A stretch of DNA of 64,000 nt from Methylobacterium sp. J-078 (GCF_022829285.1 NZ_JAKSYI010000141.1:124001-188000), one strand, 5' to 3'; counted from the stretch's first letter, positions 8,581 through 19,370 are shown. The notes: generated by a model not told the origin, from the letters alone. Numbers and translations are program-made.

Positions 8581-11565
8581 TTACCGCGTCGCGGCCGCCG
8601 CCCCGCGGGCGTCGTCCGAGCCGGGCTCCCGGGCGAGGCGCTCCATCGTCTTGAAGAGCACGGACCAGTCGACGGGCTTGGCGACGTGCGCGTCCATGCC
8701 GGCGGCGTGGCAGCGCTCGATCTCCTCGCTCATCGCGTTGGCGGTCAGGGCGATGATCGGGAGCCGGCCCCGCCCCTCCGCCCGCTCGCGGGCGCGGATG
8801 GCCCGGGTCGCCGCGAGTCCGTCCTGGCCCGGCATCTGGACGTCCATCAGCACGAGGTCGAGGGGACCCTGGTCGAGGGCGGCCGCCACGGCGCGCTCGC
8901 CGTCCTCCACCACCGTGACCGCATGCCCCTTCTGGCGCAGCACCGTGCCGATGATCTCCTGATTGATGGCGTTGTCCTCGGCCAGCAGGACCCGCCAGGC
9001 CGCCCCGGCGGTGGCCTGGAGCAGCGACGACGACCGATCCTCCGCCGCGCTCTCCGCCTCGGCCAGCCGCAGCGGTACCTCGAACCAGAAGGTCGACCCG
9101 GCGCCGAACCGGCTCTCGACCCCGATCTCGCCGCCCATGAGCTGCACCAGGCGCCGGCAGATGGTGAGGCCGAGCCCGGTCCCGCCGTACTTGCGCGAGG
9201 TCGAGCCGTCCGCCTGGGCGAAGCGCTCGAAAAGGTGCGGCAGGGTCTCGGGCAGGATGCCGATGCCCGTATCGACGAGCTCGATCCGGAGGCGCGCGCG
9301 GCTGCGGCGGTTCTCGGCGGGATCGCGGAGCCAGGAGGCCCGCAGGGTCACCGTCCCCTGCGGCGTGAATTTGATCGCGTTCGTGATGAGGTTCAGGATG
9401 ACCTGACGCAGGCGCGTTGGATCTCCCAGGACCCAGTCGGGAACGTCCGGTGCGATCGCGATGCTGAAGGCGACCGGGCGATCCTGAAGCGTCTCGGCAC
9501 TGAGTTCGCGGCAGCCCTCGATCAGGGCCAGCAGGCTGAAGGGGAGGGCCTCGATCGTCAGGTGACCGGCCTCGATCTTCGAGAAGTCGAGGATGTCGTT
9601 GACGATGGTGAGGAGCGAGCGACCCGATTCGCGGGCGAGACCCACGAGGCGCGCCTGGTCGCGGGTCAGCGTCGCGTCCTCCCGCAGGAGATCGTGCACG
9701 CCGAGGATGCCGGCCAGCGGGGTTCGGAGTTCGTGGCTCATGTTGGCCAGGAACTCGGCCTTGGCCCGCGCGCCGGCCTCGGCGGCGGCCCGGGCGCTCT
9801 TGAGGTCGGCCTCCTGGGTCTGGCGATCCGAGACGTCGCGGATGGCCTGGATGATCTGGATGCCGTTGGTGTCCTCGATCCGCCGGAACGCCGCCTCGAC
9901 CCAGATCCAGCTTCCGGCCTTCCGACGCATCCGGTAGATCGCAGATCCGGTCGGTTGCTCGGCCCCGAGGGCCCGGAGGGTGGCGTCGAGGTTGGCGCCG
10001 TCCTCGCCGTGGACCAGCGTGCGCAGACCGATCGCGTCGGCTTCCTCGGCGGAGTAGCCGAGCATGCTCGTCACGGCGGGCGAGATGTAGCGATGACGGC
10101 CGGCCGCATCGTCGAGGACGATGAGATCCGAGGTGTAGTCCGCCAGGAGCCGGAAGCGGGCCTCGCTCTCGCGCAGGCGCTCCTCGGACCGCCGCCGGTG
10201 CGTGATGTCCGTCAGGGTCTGCACGTGTCCCTGACCTGTGTGCATCGGCAGGGAGCGGACCTCGATCACGCTGCCGTCCTGGCGCCGCCGCTCCGAGCGC
10301 AGGTCGGTGGTGCGGCGGTTCTCGTCGAGGAGCCAGTGGCGGGGATCCTGGATCGACGTGCCCCAGGCGCCGCTCTCGCGCAGGTGGAGCCGGATGGCGC
10401 GGTAATCGGGCTGCCGCGCCATCAGGGCGGCGGGTAGAGACAGGATCTCGACGGCGCGCCGGTTGATGACCGGGACCGAGCCGTCCGCGCCGATGAGCAG
10501 GAGGCCCTGATCCATGCTCTCGAGGGTCGCCTCCAGCAGCGCCGACTTGTCCGCGAGCGCGCGCTCGGCCTGCTTCACCTCCGTGACGTCGGCGACGACG
10601 CCGAAGATCGAGCGCGGCGATCCGAGCCGTCCCGCGCTGCCGTGCTCGAACTGGCAGAGGCCGCGCACCAGGACGTCACGGACCTCCCCCGAGGGACGCA
10701 CCAGCCGCAGCGCGATGTCGAAGCCCTCCCGGCGCCGGATGGCGCGCGTGACGATCGCCCGGGCGGAGGCGCGATCGTCCGGATGGTAGGCGGCGAGGCT
10801 GTTGCGGATCGTCGGCGTGAAGGTCGCGGGGTCGAGGCCGTGGATGCGGTACACCTCGTCGGACCAGGTGAGGCGGCGCGCCTGCAGCTGGAGATCCCAG
10901 TGCCCCACATGGGCGACCTGCTCGGCCAGGACCAGGAGCCGGTTGGCCTCGCGCGCCTCGGCCTCGGCGAGCTTGAGGTGACTGATGTCGTGGATGCCCA
11001 CATAGACGCGATCGATCGCCCGGGTGACGGGATCGCGCAGCGGAACATGCACGGCCTCGAAGAAAGACCCTTCGGCATGGTCTTCCAGGCGCACGGTCTT
11101 GCCGCTGACAAGGGTGCGCGCCAGGGCGGTGCGCATCCGCGCGGCCTGGATGGGGGGGAGGACGGCGTCGACCGGCCGACCCAGGGCCTCGTCGCCCTTG
11201 CCCGAGGCGGCGGCGGCGGCCGGATTCCAGTTCGCGAGGCGGAAATCCGCCGGCGGCTTGACGTGAAAGATGAATTGACGGTCCGCCGAGGCCTCGAACA
11301 GGTCGCGCAGGAGCGTCTGGGCCTCGTGGGCGCTGCGCCGCGCGATCGCATTCTGCCGGCGCCGCCGCCCGATGCGGATGCCGATGAGCACCAGGCCGAC
11401 CAGGGCCAGCGCCACGGAGACGAGCGCGAGGTCGACACCCCCCGCACCCTCCTTCAGCGCCGCGATCGGATCGACGAGCTCGGCGGGGGTCGGGATCGCG
11501 CCGGGTGTGACGCCCTCCGCGCCCGGATCGCGCCAGGCCGGCCCCCAGGCGGGCAGGCTAGCCAC
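8581..11565 (-). CDS. Multi-PAS hybrid sensor histidine kinase with receiver domain
   Basis: A 994-residue inner-membrane kinase. One transmembrane helix (about 43-65), four PAS-like sensor domains (about 89-197, 213-330, 344-455, 470-580), a HisKA dimerisation domain with the phosphorylated His611 in [11 protein letters not shown], a HATPase_c domain (about 713-833; N box [10 protein letters not shown] boxes VDTGIGI and GGTGLGLTI), then a receiver domain (about 857-977) with Asp908 in [11 protein letters not shown]. The GTG at 11565 is chosen because GGAGGAG lies 4 nt upstream and homology begins there; it overlaps the terC stop by 8 nt, so translation is probably coupled to the TerC protein. 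No cognate regulator lies beside it. The signal sensed is unknown. Confidence 0.92.
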   Translation of the reverse strand: MASLPAWGPAWRDPGAEGVTPGAIPTPAELVDPIAALKEGAGGVDLALVSVALALVGLVLIGIRIGRRRRQNAIARRSAHEAQTLLRDLFEASADRQFIFHVKPPADFRLANWNPAAAAASGKGDEALGRPVDAVLPPIQAARMRTALARTLVSGKTVRLEDHAEGSFFEAVHVPLRDPVTRAIDRVYVGIHDISHLKLAEAEAREANRLLVLAEQVAHVGHWDLQLQARRLTWSDEVYRIHGLDPATFTPTIRNSLAAYHPDDRASARAIVTRAIRRREGFDIALRLVRPSGEVRDVLVRGLCQFEHGSAGRLGSPRSIFGVVADVTEVKQAERALADKSALLEATLESMDQGLLLIGADGSVPVINRRAVEILSLPAALMARQPDYRAIRLHLRESGAWGTSIQDPRHWLLDENRRTTDLRSERRRQDGSVIEVRSLPMHTGQGHVQTLTDITHRRRSEERLRESEARFRLLADYTSDLIVLDDAAGRHRYISPAVTSMLGYSAEEADAIGLRTLVHGEDGANLDATLRALGAEQPTGSAIYRMRRKAGSWIWVEAAFRRIEDTNGIQIIQAIRDVSDRQTQEADLKSARAAAEAGARAKAEFLANMSHELRTPLAGILGVHDLLREDATLTRDQARLVGLARESGRSLLTIVNDILDFSKIEAGHLTIEALPFSLLALIEGCRELSAETLQDRPVAFSIAIAPDVPDWVLGDPTRLRQVILNLITNAIKFTPQGTVTLRASWLRDPAENRRSRARLRIELVDTGIGILPETLPHLFERFAQADGSTSRKYGGTGLGLTICRRLVQLMGGEIGVESRFGAGSTFWFEVPLRLAEAESAAEDRSSSLLQATAGAAWRVLLAEDNAINQEIIGTVLRQKGHAVTVVEDGERAVAAALDQGPLDLVLMDVQMPGQDGLAATRAIRARERAEGRGRLPIIALTANAMSEEIERCHAAGMDAHVAKPVDWSVLFKTMERLAREPGSDDARGAAAATR

Positions 11566-12250
11566 GCGGCTCCTCCCGCATCGCGGTCCGGCGCTGCGTG
11601 AGCAGGAATGCGAGGCCGACGACGAGGAGCGCGACCGCGCCTCCCGTGATCGCGGGAAGGTGGGGCGCAAGCGGAAGCCGTCCGGCGATCAGCGGATCGG
11701 TGGCGATCATCTCCCCGGCGATCCAGCCCAGCAGCGCCGCACCGGCCCAGACGACGACGGGAAACCGGATCAGCAGCGCGGTGATCAGCGAGGCGCCCAT
11801 GATGATGAGGGGAATCGAGAGCACGAGTCCGAAGGCGAAGAGCGCCGTGTGCCCCTTCGCGGCCGCCGCCACCGCCACCACGTTGTCGAGACTCATCACC
11901 GCGTCGGCGATCGCGATGGTGCGGACGGCGCGCCAGAGCGTCCCGCTCGCGGCCACCGTGGGGTCGGGCTCGGCTTCGCCCACCGCGAGCTTCACCGCGA
12001 TCGTCACGAGCAGGAGGCCGCCGACGATGCGCAGGAGGGGAATCTCGAGGAGCGTCGAGACGATCAGCGCGAACAGGATGCGCAACGCCACGGCGGTGGC
12101 GGCGCCGAGGAGGATACCCGTGCGCCGACGGTTCTCGGGCAGGCCCCGGCACGCCATGGCGATGACGATCGCGTTGTCGCCCGAGAGAAGCAGGTCGATC
12201 CACACGATCTGAAGGACCGCGACGAGGAATTGCGGGTCGTTGATGTCCAT
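11558..12250 (-). CDS. TerC-family integral membrane protein (probable metal ion exporter)
   Basis: A 230-residue, roughly seven-helix inner-membrane protein of the TerC/YjbE family. The two hallmark acidic motifs are present: LLLSGDNAIVIAMA near residue 25 and AVMSLDNVVAVAAAA near residue 120. Family members export manganese or are linked to tellurite resistance; the ion here is not known. The gene starts the transcript and its stop is overlapped by the start of the hybrid kinase, so a membrane transporter and a sensor kinase are made together. The upstream 590 nt do not show a clear yybP-ykoY manganese riboswitch. Confidence 0.88.
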   Translation of the reverse strand: MDINDPQFLVAVLQIVWIDLLLSGDNAIVIAMACRGLPENRRRTGILLGAATAVALRILFALIVSTLLEIPLLRIVGGLLLVTIAVKLAVGEAEPDPTVAASGTLWRAVRTIAIADAVMSLDNVVAVAAAAKGHTALFAFGLVLSIPLIIMGASLITALLIRFPVVVWAGAALLGWIAGEMIATDPLIAGRLPLAPHLPAITGGAVALLVVGLAFLLTQRRTAMREEPRG

Positions 12251-12842
12251 CGAATCCTTCGAGGCCGACGCCCGATCCGGCGGCCGAGCGGGTCCGTCCG
12301 AGGTAGCCGATCGCCCCGCCTTCGCACACGCGGCATAGCGCCGATGCGGTGCATCCGCGTCTCAACCCGGAATGGCACCCCGTGGCAAGCGGAAGTTCCC
12401 GCCGGGACACGCGCCCGTCGCGCACCCCGACGGATAGCATCGAACCGGGCGCGGCGCGATCCGATGGTGCGGCCGGTTGCACCGCTTCGAGGGCGCGACG
12501 GGTTCGATTCGACCCGGCCTCACCCCCGGACCCGGACCAAGACCCGACGCACGGCGCATGGCTCGACCTGGAAGCGTTCGAGTCTGGCGCGCTGGTGCAT
12601 GCCTCTTAGAATGCCGCCGCGGCCTCGCCGCAACGGGTCCGCGGCACGACGGTTAAGCGCATGATCCGAAGGGCTTCGCGCCTTGACTTCCGGTGACGCG
12701 GGGTCGCATTGCACAATCCTGTGGGATGGTGCTTCCGTCCCGCCGGGCTGACATTCCTTTGAAAGCCTCTAAGGTCCCTGCCGGCCATCGCCGCAAGTTG
12801 GGACAACGGTCACCCGGCGCATTCATGCTTGGAGCTTGACAC
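12251..12842. other. Divergent intergenic region between terC and the bc1 operon
   Basis: About 590 nt without a convincing gene; the open frames here have atypical composition and no family features. It must hold promoters for terC (minus strand) and for the cytochrome bc1 operon (plus strand). A TTGACT at 12683-12688 is the best -35-like hexamer for the latter, but no well-spaced -10 follows, so I do not call a promoter. Confidence 0.5.
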
Positions 12843-13418
12843 TTGGCGAATACGGCAGGCCACCCCGAGAGCCCCCACGGCGCGCCGGACGGTACGCGGC
12901 GCGACTTCATGTTCCTCGCGACCGGTGCCGGGCTCGCGGTCGGTGCGGGCGCGCTCGCCTGGCCCTTCGTCGCCTCGATGGCGCCGGATGCGGAGACCAT
13001 CGCGGCCGGTGCGCCCCTCGAAGTCGACCTGACGCCGATCCAGGAAGGCCAGATCGTCAACGTGTTCTGGCGCGGCAAGCTCATCTTCGTCCGGAACCGG
13101 ACGGAGAAGGAGGTCAAGGAGGCCTCCGAGGTCAAGTTGGCCGACCTCATCGATCCGCAGGCCGACTCGGCCCGCGTCAAGCAGGGCCACGCCAAGTGGC
13201 TCGTCGTCTACGGCAATTGCACCCATCTCGGTTGCGTGCCGATCGGGCATCAGGGGCAGTACGAGGGCTGGTCCTGCCCCTGCCACGGCTCGCTCTACGA
13301 TACGTCCGGCCGCGTCCGCCGGGGTCCCGCCCCGTCGAACCTGCCCATCCCACCCTACGTGTTCGAGTCGGATTCGAAGATCCGGATCGGCGAAGAGGGT
13401 GGCAAGGCGGTCGCCTGA
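12843..13418 (+). CDS. petA: Ubiquinol-cytochrome c reductase, Rieske iron-sulfur subunit
   Basis: The 191-residue Rieske subunit of the cytochrome bc1 complex carries the 2Fe-2S cluster that oxidises ubiquinol at the Qo site. Visible: a twin-arginine motif TRRDFMFLA (about residue 18) leading into one transmembrane anchor, and the two cluster boxes CTHLGC and CPCHGSLYD. The start is TTG at 12843, with GGAG at 12831-12834; no suitable ATG precedes the Tat motif. It is the first gene of the petA-petB-petC operon, with 33 nt to the cytochrome b gene. Confidence 0.96.
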   Translation: MANTAGHPESPHGAPDGTRRDFMFLATGAGLAVGAGALAWPFVASMAPDAETIAAGAPLEVDLTPIQEGQIVNVFWRGKLIFVRNRTEKEVKEASEVKLADLIDPQADSARVKQGHAKWLVVYGNCTHLGCVPIGHQGQYEGWSCPCHGSLYDTSGRVRRGPAPSNLPIPPYVFESDSKIRIGEEGGKAVA

Positions 13419-13451
13419 CACAGTGAAACAGGAATTGGAGCGGGTCGCCCC

Positions 13452-14738
13452 ATGAGCGCACACGGCAATACCTACGTTCCCAAGAGTGCCCTGGCGAAGT
13501 GGTTCGAATCGCGCCTGCCCCTGATCGGGCTGGTGCATTCGTCCTTCGTGTCCTTTCCGGTGCCGCGGAACCTGAACTACTTCTGGACCTTCGGCGCGAT
13601 CCTGATCGCCATGCTGGTCTCGCAGATCGTCACCGGCATCTGGCTGGCGATGCATTACGACCCCTCCGCCGCCAACGCCTTCAACTCCGTCGAGCACATC
13701 ATGCGCGACGTGAATTACGGCTGGCTCCTGCGCTACATGCACGCCAACGGCGCCTCGATGTTCTTCGTGGCGGTCTACGTGCACATCTTCCGGGCGCTGT
13801 ACTACGGGTCGTACAAGGCCCCGCGCGAGGTGCTCTACATCCTCGGCGTGATCATCTACCTCCTGATGATGGCCACCGCCTTCCTGGGCTACACCCTGCC
13901 GTGGGGCCAGATGAGCTTCTGGGGCGCCACCGTCATCACCAGCATCCTGGGCGCGATCCCGGTGGTGGGTGAGACCATCCAGAGCCTGCTCTGGGGCGGC
14001 TACTCGGTCGGCAGCCCGACCCTGAACCGCTTCTTCTCGCTGCATTACCTGCTGCCGTTCATGATTACGGGCGTCGTCGTCCTGCACGTCTGGGCGCTGC
14101 ACGTGACGGGCCAGAACAACCCGGCCGGCATCCCGATCAAGTCCGGCAAGGACGCGGTGGCCTTCACGCCCTACGCGACCGTCAAGGACGTGTTCGCCTC
14201 GGTCGTGTTCTTCGCCTTCTTCGCCTACTGGATCTTCTACCAGCCGAACTACCTCGGCCACGCCGACAACTACGTGCCGGCCAACCCGGCCGTGACGCCC
14301 GCGCACATCGTGCCGGAATGGTACTTCCTGCCCTTCTACGCGATCCTGCGCGCGGTGCCGGACAAGCTCGGCGGCGTCATCCTGATGTTCAGCGCCGTGC
14401 TCATCCTGGCGCTGGCCCCCTGGCTCGACACCTCCCGCGTGCGCTCCTGCAACTACCGCCCGATCTACCGTCAGTTCTTCTGGCTGTTCCTGGTGGTCTG
14501 CGTGCTGCTCGGCTGGCTCGGCGCCAAGCCGCCGGAGGGTGGTTACGTCATCGCGGCTCGCATCTGCACGGCCTACTACTTCCTGCACTTCCTGCTCGTG
14601 ATGCCGCTCGTCGGCCTGTTCGAGACGCCCAAGGCCCTTCCGGGATCGATCCTCGAGACGGTGACGGGACCGGGCAAGCAGGTGAGCGGGTCCGGCATGC
14701 CGATCGGTGCCGCCGCCGCACCGTCGTCCAAGGGTTGA
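13452..14738 (+). CDS. petB: Ubiquinol-cytochrome c reductase, cytochrome b
   Basis: The 428-residue eight-helix membrane core of the bc1 complex, carrying hemes bL and bH and both quinone sites. Family marks include [18 protein letters not shown] (Qo region), HAN and HVWALH heme-ligand contexts, and [14 protein letters not shown], the conserved Qo-site PEWY. It has full length and is a separate gene from cytochrome c1, unlike the fused fbcH of Bradyrhizobium. It lies between petA and petC on one strand with short gaps. Confidence 0.97.
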   Translation: MSAHGNTYVPKSALAKWFESRLPLIGLVHSSFVSFPVPRNLNYFWTFGAILIAMLVSQIVTGIWLAMHYDPSAANAFNSVEHIMRDVNYGWLLRYMHANGASMFFVAVYVHIFRALYYGSYKAPREVLYILGVIIYLLMMATAFLGYTLPWGQMSFWGATVITSILGAIPVVGETIQSLLWGGYSVGSPTLNRFFSLHYLLPFMITGVVVLHVWALHVTGQNNPAGIPIKSGKDAVAFTPYATVKDVFASVVFFAFFAYWIFYQPNYLGHADNYVPANPAVTPAHIVPEWYFLPFYAILRAVPDKLGGVILMFSAVLILALAPWLDTSRVRSCNYRPIYRQFFWLFLVVCVLLGWLGAKPPEGGYVIAARICTAYYFLHFLLVMPLVGLFETPKALPGSILETVTGPGKQVSGSGMPIGAAAAPSSKG

Positions 14739-14760
14739 GGGCAGGGGACTTTTGAGAACC

Positions 14761-15657
14761 ATGAAAACGACCCGTCTCCTCCCCGCGTCCCTGCTCGCGG
14801 CTGTCATGAGCGTCTCTGCTGCCCACGCAGAGGACGAGCATGGCGCCCCCCATCCCCCCCGCGAGAAGTGGAGCTTCGCCGGCATCTTCGGCCGCTTCGA
14901 CCAGGCCCAGCTCCAGCGCGGCTTCCAGGTCTACAAGGAGGTCTGCTCGAGCTGCCACAGCATGAGCCTCGTGCGCTTCCGCAACCTGGCCGAGGCGGGA
15001 GGCCCCGGCTTCAGCGCCGGTCAGGTCAAGGAGCTCGCCGCCCAGTACAAGGTGAAGGAGCAGAACGATGCCGGTGAGGACGTCGACCGTCCCGCCCGCG
15101 CCGCCGACGCCTTCCCGTCGCCCTTCCCGAACGAGAAGGCGGCCGCCGCCGCCAATGGCGGCAAGGCGCCGCCGGACTTCTCGGTGCTGGCCAAGGCGCG
15201 GACCTACGAGCGCGGCTTCCCGCTGTTCGTAATCGATGCGATGCCGTTCGTCGGCTATTCCGAGCAGGGCGTGGACTACATCCACGCGCTCCTGAACGGG
15301 TACGAAGACCCGCCGGCCGGCAAGGAGATCCCCACCGGCACCTACTACAACAAGTACTATGCCGGTCACCTGATCGCGATGCCCAAACCCATCAGCGACG
15401 GGCAGGTGACCTACGCCAAGAACGACAAGGGCGAGCCGGTCGTGCCCGAGACGACGGAGCAGTACTCCCACGACGTCGCGGCGTTCATGGCCTGGGCCGC
15501 CGAGCCCCACATGATGGCGCGCAAGGCCCTCGGCCTGCGGGTGATCCTGTTCCTGCTCGTCCTCTCGGGTCTGCTCTACTACGTGAAGAAGAAGATCTGG
15601 GCGAAGGTCGGCGGCGAGGTCCACGGCCTCCAGCCCGAACTGCACAAGACCTACTGA
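14761..15657 (+). CDS. petC: Ubiquinol-cytochrome c reductase, cytochrome c1
   Basis: A 298-residue membrane-anchored c-type cytochrome that accepts electrons from the Rieske protein and passes them to soluble cytochrome c. The N-terminal signal peptide (to about residue 22, VSAAHAE) exports it; the heme attachment motif is CSSCHS near residue 62; a C-terminal helix (VILFLLVLSGLLYYV) anchors it in the membrane. ATG at 14761 lies 22 nt after petB. Last gene of the bc1 operon. Confidence 0.96.
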   Translation: MKTTRLLPASLLAAVMSVSAAHAEDEHGAPHPPREKWSFAGIFGRFDQAQLQRGFQVYKEVCSSCHSMSLVRFRNLAEAGGPGFSAGQVKELAAQYKVKEQNDAGEDVDRPARAADAFPSPFPNEKAAAAANGGKAPPDFSVLAKARTYERGFPLFVIDAMPFVGYSEQGVDYIHALLNGYEDPPAGKEIPTGTYYNKYYAGHLIAMPKPISDGQVTYAKNDKGEPVVPETTEQYSHDVAAFMAWAAEPHMMARKALGLRVILFLLVLSGLLYYVKKKIWAKVGGEVHGLQPELHKTY

Positions 15658-15786
15658 TCCGAGACCTGCGGATCCGAGGGCGGGCGGTCCCCACGGGGCC
15701 GCTCGCTCTCGATTCCCCCTTCGTTGACATGTCCCGCGCCGGCGCCCCAAGGAGGGGCGACCGGCGCGATCTTTATGGAGACCAGG

Positions 15787-16662
15787 ATGACGGCAGCGGT
15801 GCTCGGCGTGATGGGCGGTTCGGGGGTCTACGACCTCCCCGGTCTCGAGGATGTCCGCGAGGAGCGGATCGAGTCCCCCTGGGGCGAGCCCTCCGACGCC
15901 CTGCGCATCGGCCGCATCGGTGAGACCCGGGTGGTGTTCCTGGCCCGCCACGGGCGCGGCCACCGCTTCTCGCCCACAGGCATCAACTACCGCGCCAATA
16001 TCGACATCCTGAAGCGGGCGGGTGTCACCGACCTCGTCTCCCTCTCGGCCTGCGGCTCGTTCAAGGCCGAGCTGCATCCCGGCCTGTTCGTCCTCGTCGA
16101 CCAGTTCGTGGACCGGACGGTGGGACGGGCCTCGTCGTTCTTCGGCAACGGCTGCGTCGCCCACGTCTCCCTGGCCCACCCGGTCGGTCCCGCCCTGCAG
16201 GCCCGGATCGCGGCGGCGGCACAAGCCGAGGACATCGCGGTCCAGCGCGGCGGCACCTATGTCTGCATGGAGGGGCCGCAATTCTCCACCTACGCCGAAT
16301 CCACCACCTACAAGGCGTTGGGCTACGACGTCATCGGCATGACCAACATGCCGGAGGCCAAGCTCGCCCGCGAGGCAGAGATCACCTACGCGACCATCGC
16401 GATGGTCACCGACTTCGACTGCTGGCACCCGACCCATGACGCCGTGGATGTCGCCGCCGTGGTGGCGGTGGCCCGGGCCAATGCCGACAAGGCGGCGCGC
16501 CTCGTCGCCCGCCTCGCCCGCGACTTTCCCGCCGAGCGCGAGGTCTGCCCGGTGGGCAGCGAGCGCGCCCTCGACGGCGCCATCATGACGGCGCCCGCCC
16601 AGCGCGACGCCACCCTGCTCGCCAAGCTCGAGGCCGTCGCCGGGCGGGTGATCGGGGCCTGA
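15787..16662 (+). CDS. mtnP: S-methyl-5'-thioadenosine phosphorylase
   Basis: This 291-residue cytosolic enzyme phosphorolyses 5'-methylthioadenosine to adenine and 5-methylthioribose 1-phosphate, the first step of methionine salvage. It has the PNP/MTAP class II signature: MGGSGVYDLPG at the N-terminus, the phosphate-binding RHGRGH, the substrate loop MTNMPEAKLARE and the FDCWHPTHDAV segment, where aspartates rather than asparagine favour 6-amino purines. Start at 15787 fits GGAG at 15777-15780; an upstream in-frame ATG (15775) is less well placed. It stands between the bc1 and his operons. Confidence 0.93.
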   Translation: MTAAVLGVMGGSGVYDLPGLEDVREERIESPWGEPSDALRIGRIGETRVVFLARHGRGHRFSPTGINYRANIDILKRAGVTDLVSLSACGSFKAELHPGLFVLVDQFVDRTVGRASSFFGNGCVAHVSLAHPVGPALQARIAAAAQAEDIAVQRGGTYVCMEGPQFSTYAESTTYKALGYDVIGMTNMPEAKLAREAEITYATIAMVTDFDCWHPTHDAVDVAAVVAVARANADKAARLVARLARDFPAEREVCPVGSERALDGAIMTAPAQRDATLLAKLEAVAGRVIGA

Positions 16663-16753
16663 CCGGCCGGCGGTGGATTTGGCCCCCACCGCCCTTCACG
16701 GGACCCCGACTTCGCACTAGAAGGCGGGTTCGTCCCAGAACCGGAACCGAACC

Positions 16754-17356
16754 GTGACCCCAGAGGCCCAGCGCGCCGCCAGCATCAGCCGCAAGACCGC
16801 GGAGACCGACGTGCGCGTGGCCTTCTCCCTCGACGGGACCGGGCAGGCCAGGATTTCCACCGGCGTCGGCTTCTTCGACCACATGCTGGAATTGTTCGCC
16901 CGGCACGGCCTGTTCGACCTCGACGTGCAGGTCAACGGCGACCTCCACGTGGATCACCACCACACCGTCGAGGATACGGGTATCACCCTGGGCCAGGCCT
17001 TCGCGCAGGCCCTGGCGGACAAGCGCGGCATCACCCGCTACGCCGACATCCATCTGCCCATGGACGAGACCCTGACCCGGGTTGCCATCGACATTTCGGG
17101 CCGGCCCTTCCTGGTCTTTCGCACGCAGTTCCGGGTGGAGAAGATCGGCCAGTTCGACACCGAACTGGTGCGTGAGTGGTTCCAGGCCTTCGCGATGAAT
17201 GCCGGCCTGACGCTGCATGTCGAGACCCTGTACGGCGACAACGCGCATCACATCGCGGAGAGCTGCTTCAAGGGGTTGGCCCGTGCCTTGCGGCAGGCCG
17301 TCGCCATCGATCCGCGCGAGGGCGGGCGCGTTCCCTCGACGAAGGGTTCACTCTGA
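16754..17356 (+). CDS. hisB: Imidazoleglycerol-phosphate dehydratase
   Basis: A 200-residue monofunctional dehydratase of histidine biosynthesis, converting imidazole glycerol phosphate to imidazole acetol phosphate. The metal-binding histidine-rich motifs are clear: [23 protein letters not shown] and [10 protein letters not shown]. The start is GTG at 16754. It is the first gene of a plus-strand block hisB, DUF2628, hisH, hisA, hisF, hisE, coaA with overlaps and short gaps, hence probably one operon. Confidence 0.96.
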   Translation: MTPEAQRAASISRKTAETDVRVAFSLDGTGQARISTGVGFFDHMLELFARHGLFDLDVQVNGDLHVDHHHTVEDTGITLGQAFAQALADKRGITRYADIHLPMDETLTRVAIDISGRPFLVFRTQFRVEKIGQFDTELVREWFQAFAMNAGLTLHVETLYGDNAHHIAESCFKGLARALRQAVAIDPREGGRVPSTKGSL

Positions 17357-17393
17357 TCCGCGTGACGGATCGGAGCAGAGGAGGCAAGACGTG

Positions 17394-17879
17394 ATGCGGA
17401 CCTACACGCTGCACCCGGAGCGGGACGCCCTGGCCGGCGAGGCGCACGGCCTCGAGCGCGCCTACCTCGTGCCGGACGGGTTCTCCTGGGCCGCGTTCGC
17501 CTACGGCCCCCTGTGGTTCTTCTTCCACCGTCTCTGGCTCGCCGGTCTCGGCGTCCTCGCCCTGCTCGTCGGCCTGGCGCTCGCCGGTCGCTTCCTCGGG
17601 CTGACACCGGTGGCGGGTTTCGTGATCGGCCTCCTGGCCATGGTGCTGATCGGCCTGGAGGCCTCGTCCCTGCGGCGCTGGACCTATGCCCGCGCGGGTC
17701 GGCCCGTGCGCGACGCCGTGATGGCGGCGAGCCCCGAGGAGGCCGAGATGAAGGCGGCGCTTCGCTGGCTCGGCGGGACTCCGCTCCCCCGGCCGGCCTC
17801 AGGCGGCCATGTCGGCCTCGCCGTGCCGCCGAGCGATCTCGCCATCGGCATGTTCCCCTTCAGCGAGGGCCGCCGGTGA
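17394..17879 (+). CDS. DUF2628 membrane protein inside the his operon
   Basis: A 161-residue protein of unknown function. The first third carries the aromatic motif [19 protein letters not shown] typical of DUF2628, followed by two hydrophobic helices (about residues 45-65 and 70-90) and a hydrophilic tail ending in the GMFPF segment. GAGGAGG (17378-17384) precedes it; GTG at 17391 is an alternative start. Its TGA overlaps the GTG of hisH (GTGA), so it is translationally coupled to a glutamine amidotransferase. This placement is known from other Rhizobiales; no role in histidine synthesis has been assigned that I know of. Confidence 0.85.
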   Translation: MRTYTLHPERDALAGEAHGLERAYLVPDGFSWAAFAYGPLWFFFHRLWLAGLGVLALLVGLALAGRFLGLTPVAGFVIGLLAMVLIGLEASSLRRWTYARAGRPVRDAVMAASPEEAEMKAALRWLGGTPLPRPASGGHVGLAVPPSDLAIGMFPFSEGRR

Positions 17880-18538
17880 GCGCCGAGACCGTCGCGATCA
17901 TCGATTACGGATCGGGCAACCTGCACTCGGCCGCCAAGGCGTTCGAGCGCGCGGCGCGGGAAGCCGGCCTCGACGGGACCCGGATCGTCCTCACCGACGC
18001 GGCCGAGACCGTGGCGAACGCGGACCGTGTGGTCCTGCCGGGCGTCGGCGCCTACGCCGATTGCCGCCGCGGCCTCGACGCGGTGCCCGGCATGGTGGAG
18101 GCGATGACCCATGCGGCGCAGGCGCGGGCCCGTCCCTTCCTCGGCATCTGCGTCGGCATGCAGCTCCTGGCGACCCGCGGCCTCGAATACGACACCACCC
18201 CGGGGCTCGGCTGGATTCCCGGCGATGTCGGCCCGATCCGGCCCGACGACCCGGCCCTCAAGGTGCCCCACATGGGCTGGAACACCCTGGAGGTGGACCG
18301 CGACCACGCCCTGCTGGCCGACATCCCGACCGGGGCGGACGGCCTGCATGCCTACTTCGTGCACAGCTTCGCCCTGAGCCCGGAGCGGCCCGACGACCGC
18401 GTGGCGCACAGCGATTACGGCGGCGCCGTCACCGCGATGGTGGCGCGCGACAACGTCGCCGGCACCCAGTTCCACCCGGAGAAGAGCCAGCGCCTCGGCC
18501 TCGCGCTCCTCGCCAACTTCCTGCGCTGGCGTCCCTAG
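17876..18538 (+). CDS. hisH: Imidazole glycerol phosphate synthase, glutaminase subunit
   Basis: The 220-residue glutaminase that feeds ammonia to HisF. It has a class I glutamine amidotransferase triad: nucleophile Cys in [10 protein letters not shown], and His/Glu in [10 protein letters not shown]; the N-terminus [11 protein letters not shown] is diagnostic for HisH. It starts at GTG 17876, sharing GTGA with the stop of the DUF2628 gene. hisA and hisF follow. Confidence 0.96.
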   Translation: MSAETVAIIDYGSGNLHSAAKAFERAAREAGLDGTRIVLTDAAETVANADRVVLPGVGAYADCRRGLDAVPGMVEAMTHAAQARARPFLGICVGMQLLATRGLEYDTTPGLGWIPGDVGPIRPDDPALKVPHMGWNTLEVDRDHALLADIPTGADGLHAYFVHSFALSPERPDDRVAHSDYGGAVTAMVARDNVAGTQFHPEKSQRLGLALLANFLRWRP

Positions 18539-18593
18539 AACCACGCCGATCCCGACCCGCAACCCGCCCGCACACCCGAAAGCGAACCGACGC

Positions 18594-19352
18594 GTGATCC
18601 TGTTTCCGGCCATCGATCTCAAGGAAGGGCGCTGCGTCCGCCTCGTGCAGGGCGACATGGCGCAGGCCATCGTGTTCAGCGACGACCCGGCCGCCCAGGC
18701 CGCTGTCTTCGAGGAGCAGGGCTTCTCCTGGCTGCACGTGGTCGACCTCGACGGCGCCTTCGCGGGCGCGCCGATGAATGCCGGCGCCGTCGACGCGATC
18801 TTGGCCCGGACCAAGCTGCCGGTGCAGCTCGGCGGCGGCATCCGCGAGATGCGCACCCTCGAGGCTTGGATCGCCAAGGGCGTCAGCCGCGTCATCATCG
18901 GCACCGCCGCCGTGCGGGACCCGGCCTTCGTGCGCGAGGCCGCCCGGCTCTACCCCGGCAAGATCGCGGTCGGCATCGACGCCAAGGACGGCCGCGTCGC
19001 GGTGGAGGGATGGGCCACCACCTCCAGCATGACGGCGGAGGAACTCGGCCGCCGCTTCGAGGATGCCGGGGTCGCCGCCATCATCTACACGGACATCGCC
19101 CGCGACGGCATCCTGAAGGGCCTGAACATCGAGATGACTCTCGGGCTCGCCCGCGCGGTGACGATTCCCGTGATCGCGTCGGGCGGCCTCGCCTCCATCG
19201 ACGACGTCCACCGCATCCTGGAGCCCGACTGCGCGCTCCTGGCCGGCGCCATCACGGGCCGCGCCCTCTACGACGGCCGCATCGACCCGCGCGAGGCGCT
19301 GGCCGCCATCAAGCGCGCCACCGGTTCGGCCGATGCCGCCCCGGCGGCCTGA
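18594..19352 (+). CDS. hisA: ProFAR isomerase (phosphoribosylformimino-AICAR isomerase)
   Basis: A 252-residue TIM-barrel isomerase of histidine biosynthesis, catalysing the Amadori rearrangement of ProFAR to PRFAR. The barrel begins [16 protein letters not shown] with the catalytic aspartate; the phosphate sites QLGGGIRE and ASGGLAS are present. GTG start at 18594. It resembles the HisF protein encoded next, as expected for this paralogous pair. Confidence 0.96.
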   Translation: MILFPAIDLKEGRCVRLVQGDMAQAIVFSDDPAAQAAVFEEQGFSWLHVVDLDGAFAGAPMNAGAVDAILARTKLPVQLGGGIREMRTLEAWIAKGVSRVIIGTAAVRDPAFVREAARLYPGKIAVGIDAKDGRVAVEGWATTSSMTAEELGRRFEDAGVAAIIYTDIARDGILKGLNIEMTLGLARAVTIPVIASGGLASIDDVHRILEPDCALLAGAITGRALYDGRIDPREALAAIKRATGSADAAPAA

Positions 19353-19370
19353 CGCGTTCGAGGCCCGCTT

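Noticed and set aside
12251-12400. Possible yybP-ykoY manganese riboswitch before terC
   Set aside because: I looked for the conserved internal-loop sequences on the minus strand and did not find them; a covariance search would settle it.
12480-12530. tRNA-like T-arm (GGGTTCGATTC) near 12500
   Set aside because: The flanking bases do not form a 5-bp T-stem around the loop, and no acceptor, D or anticodon arms can be built.
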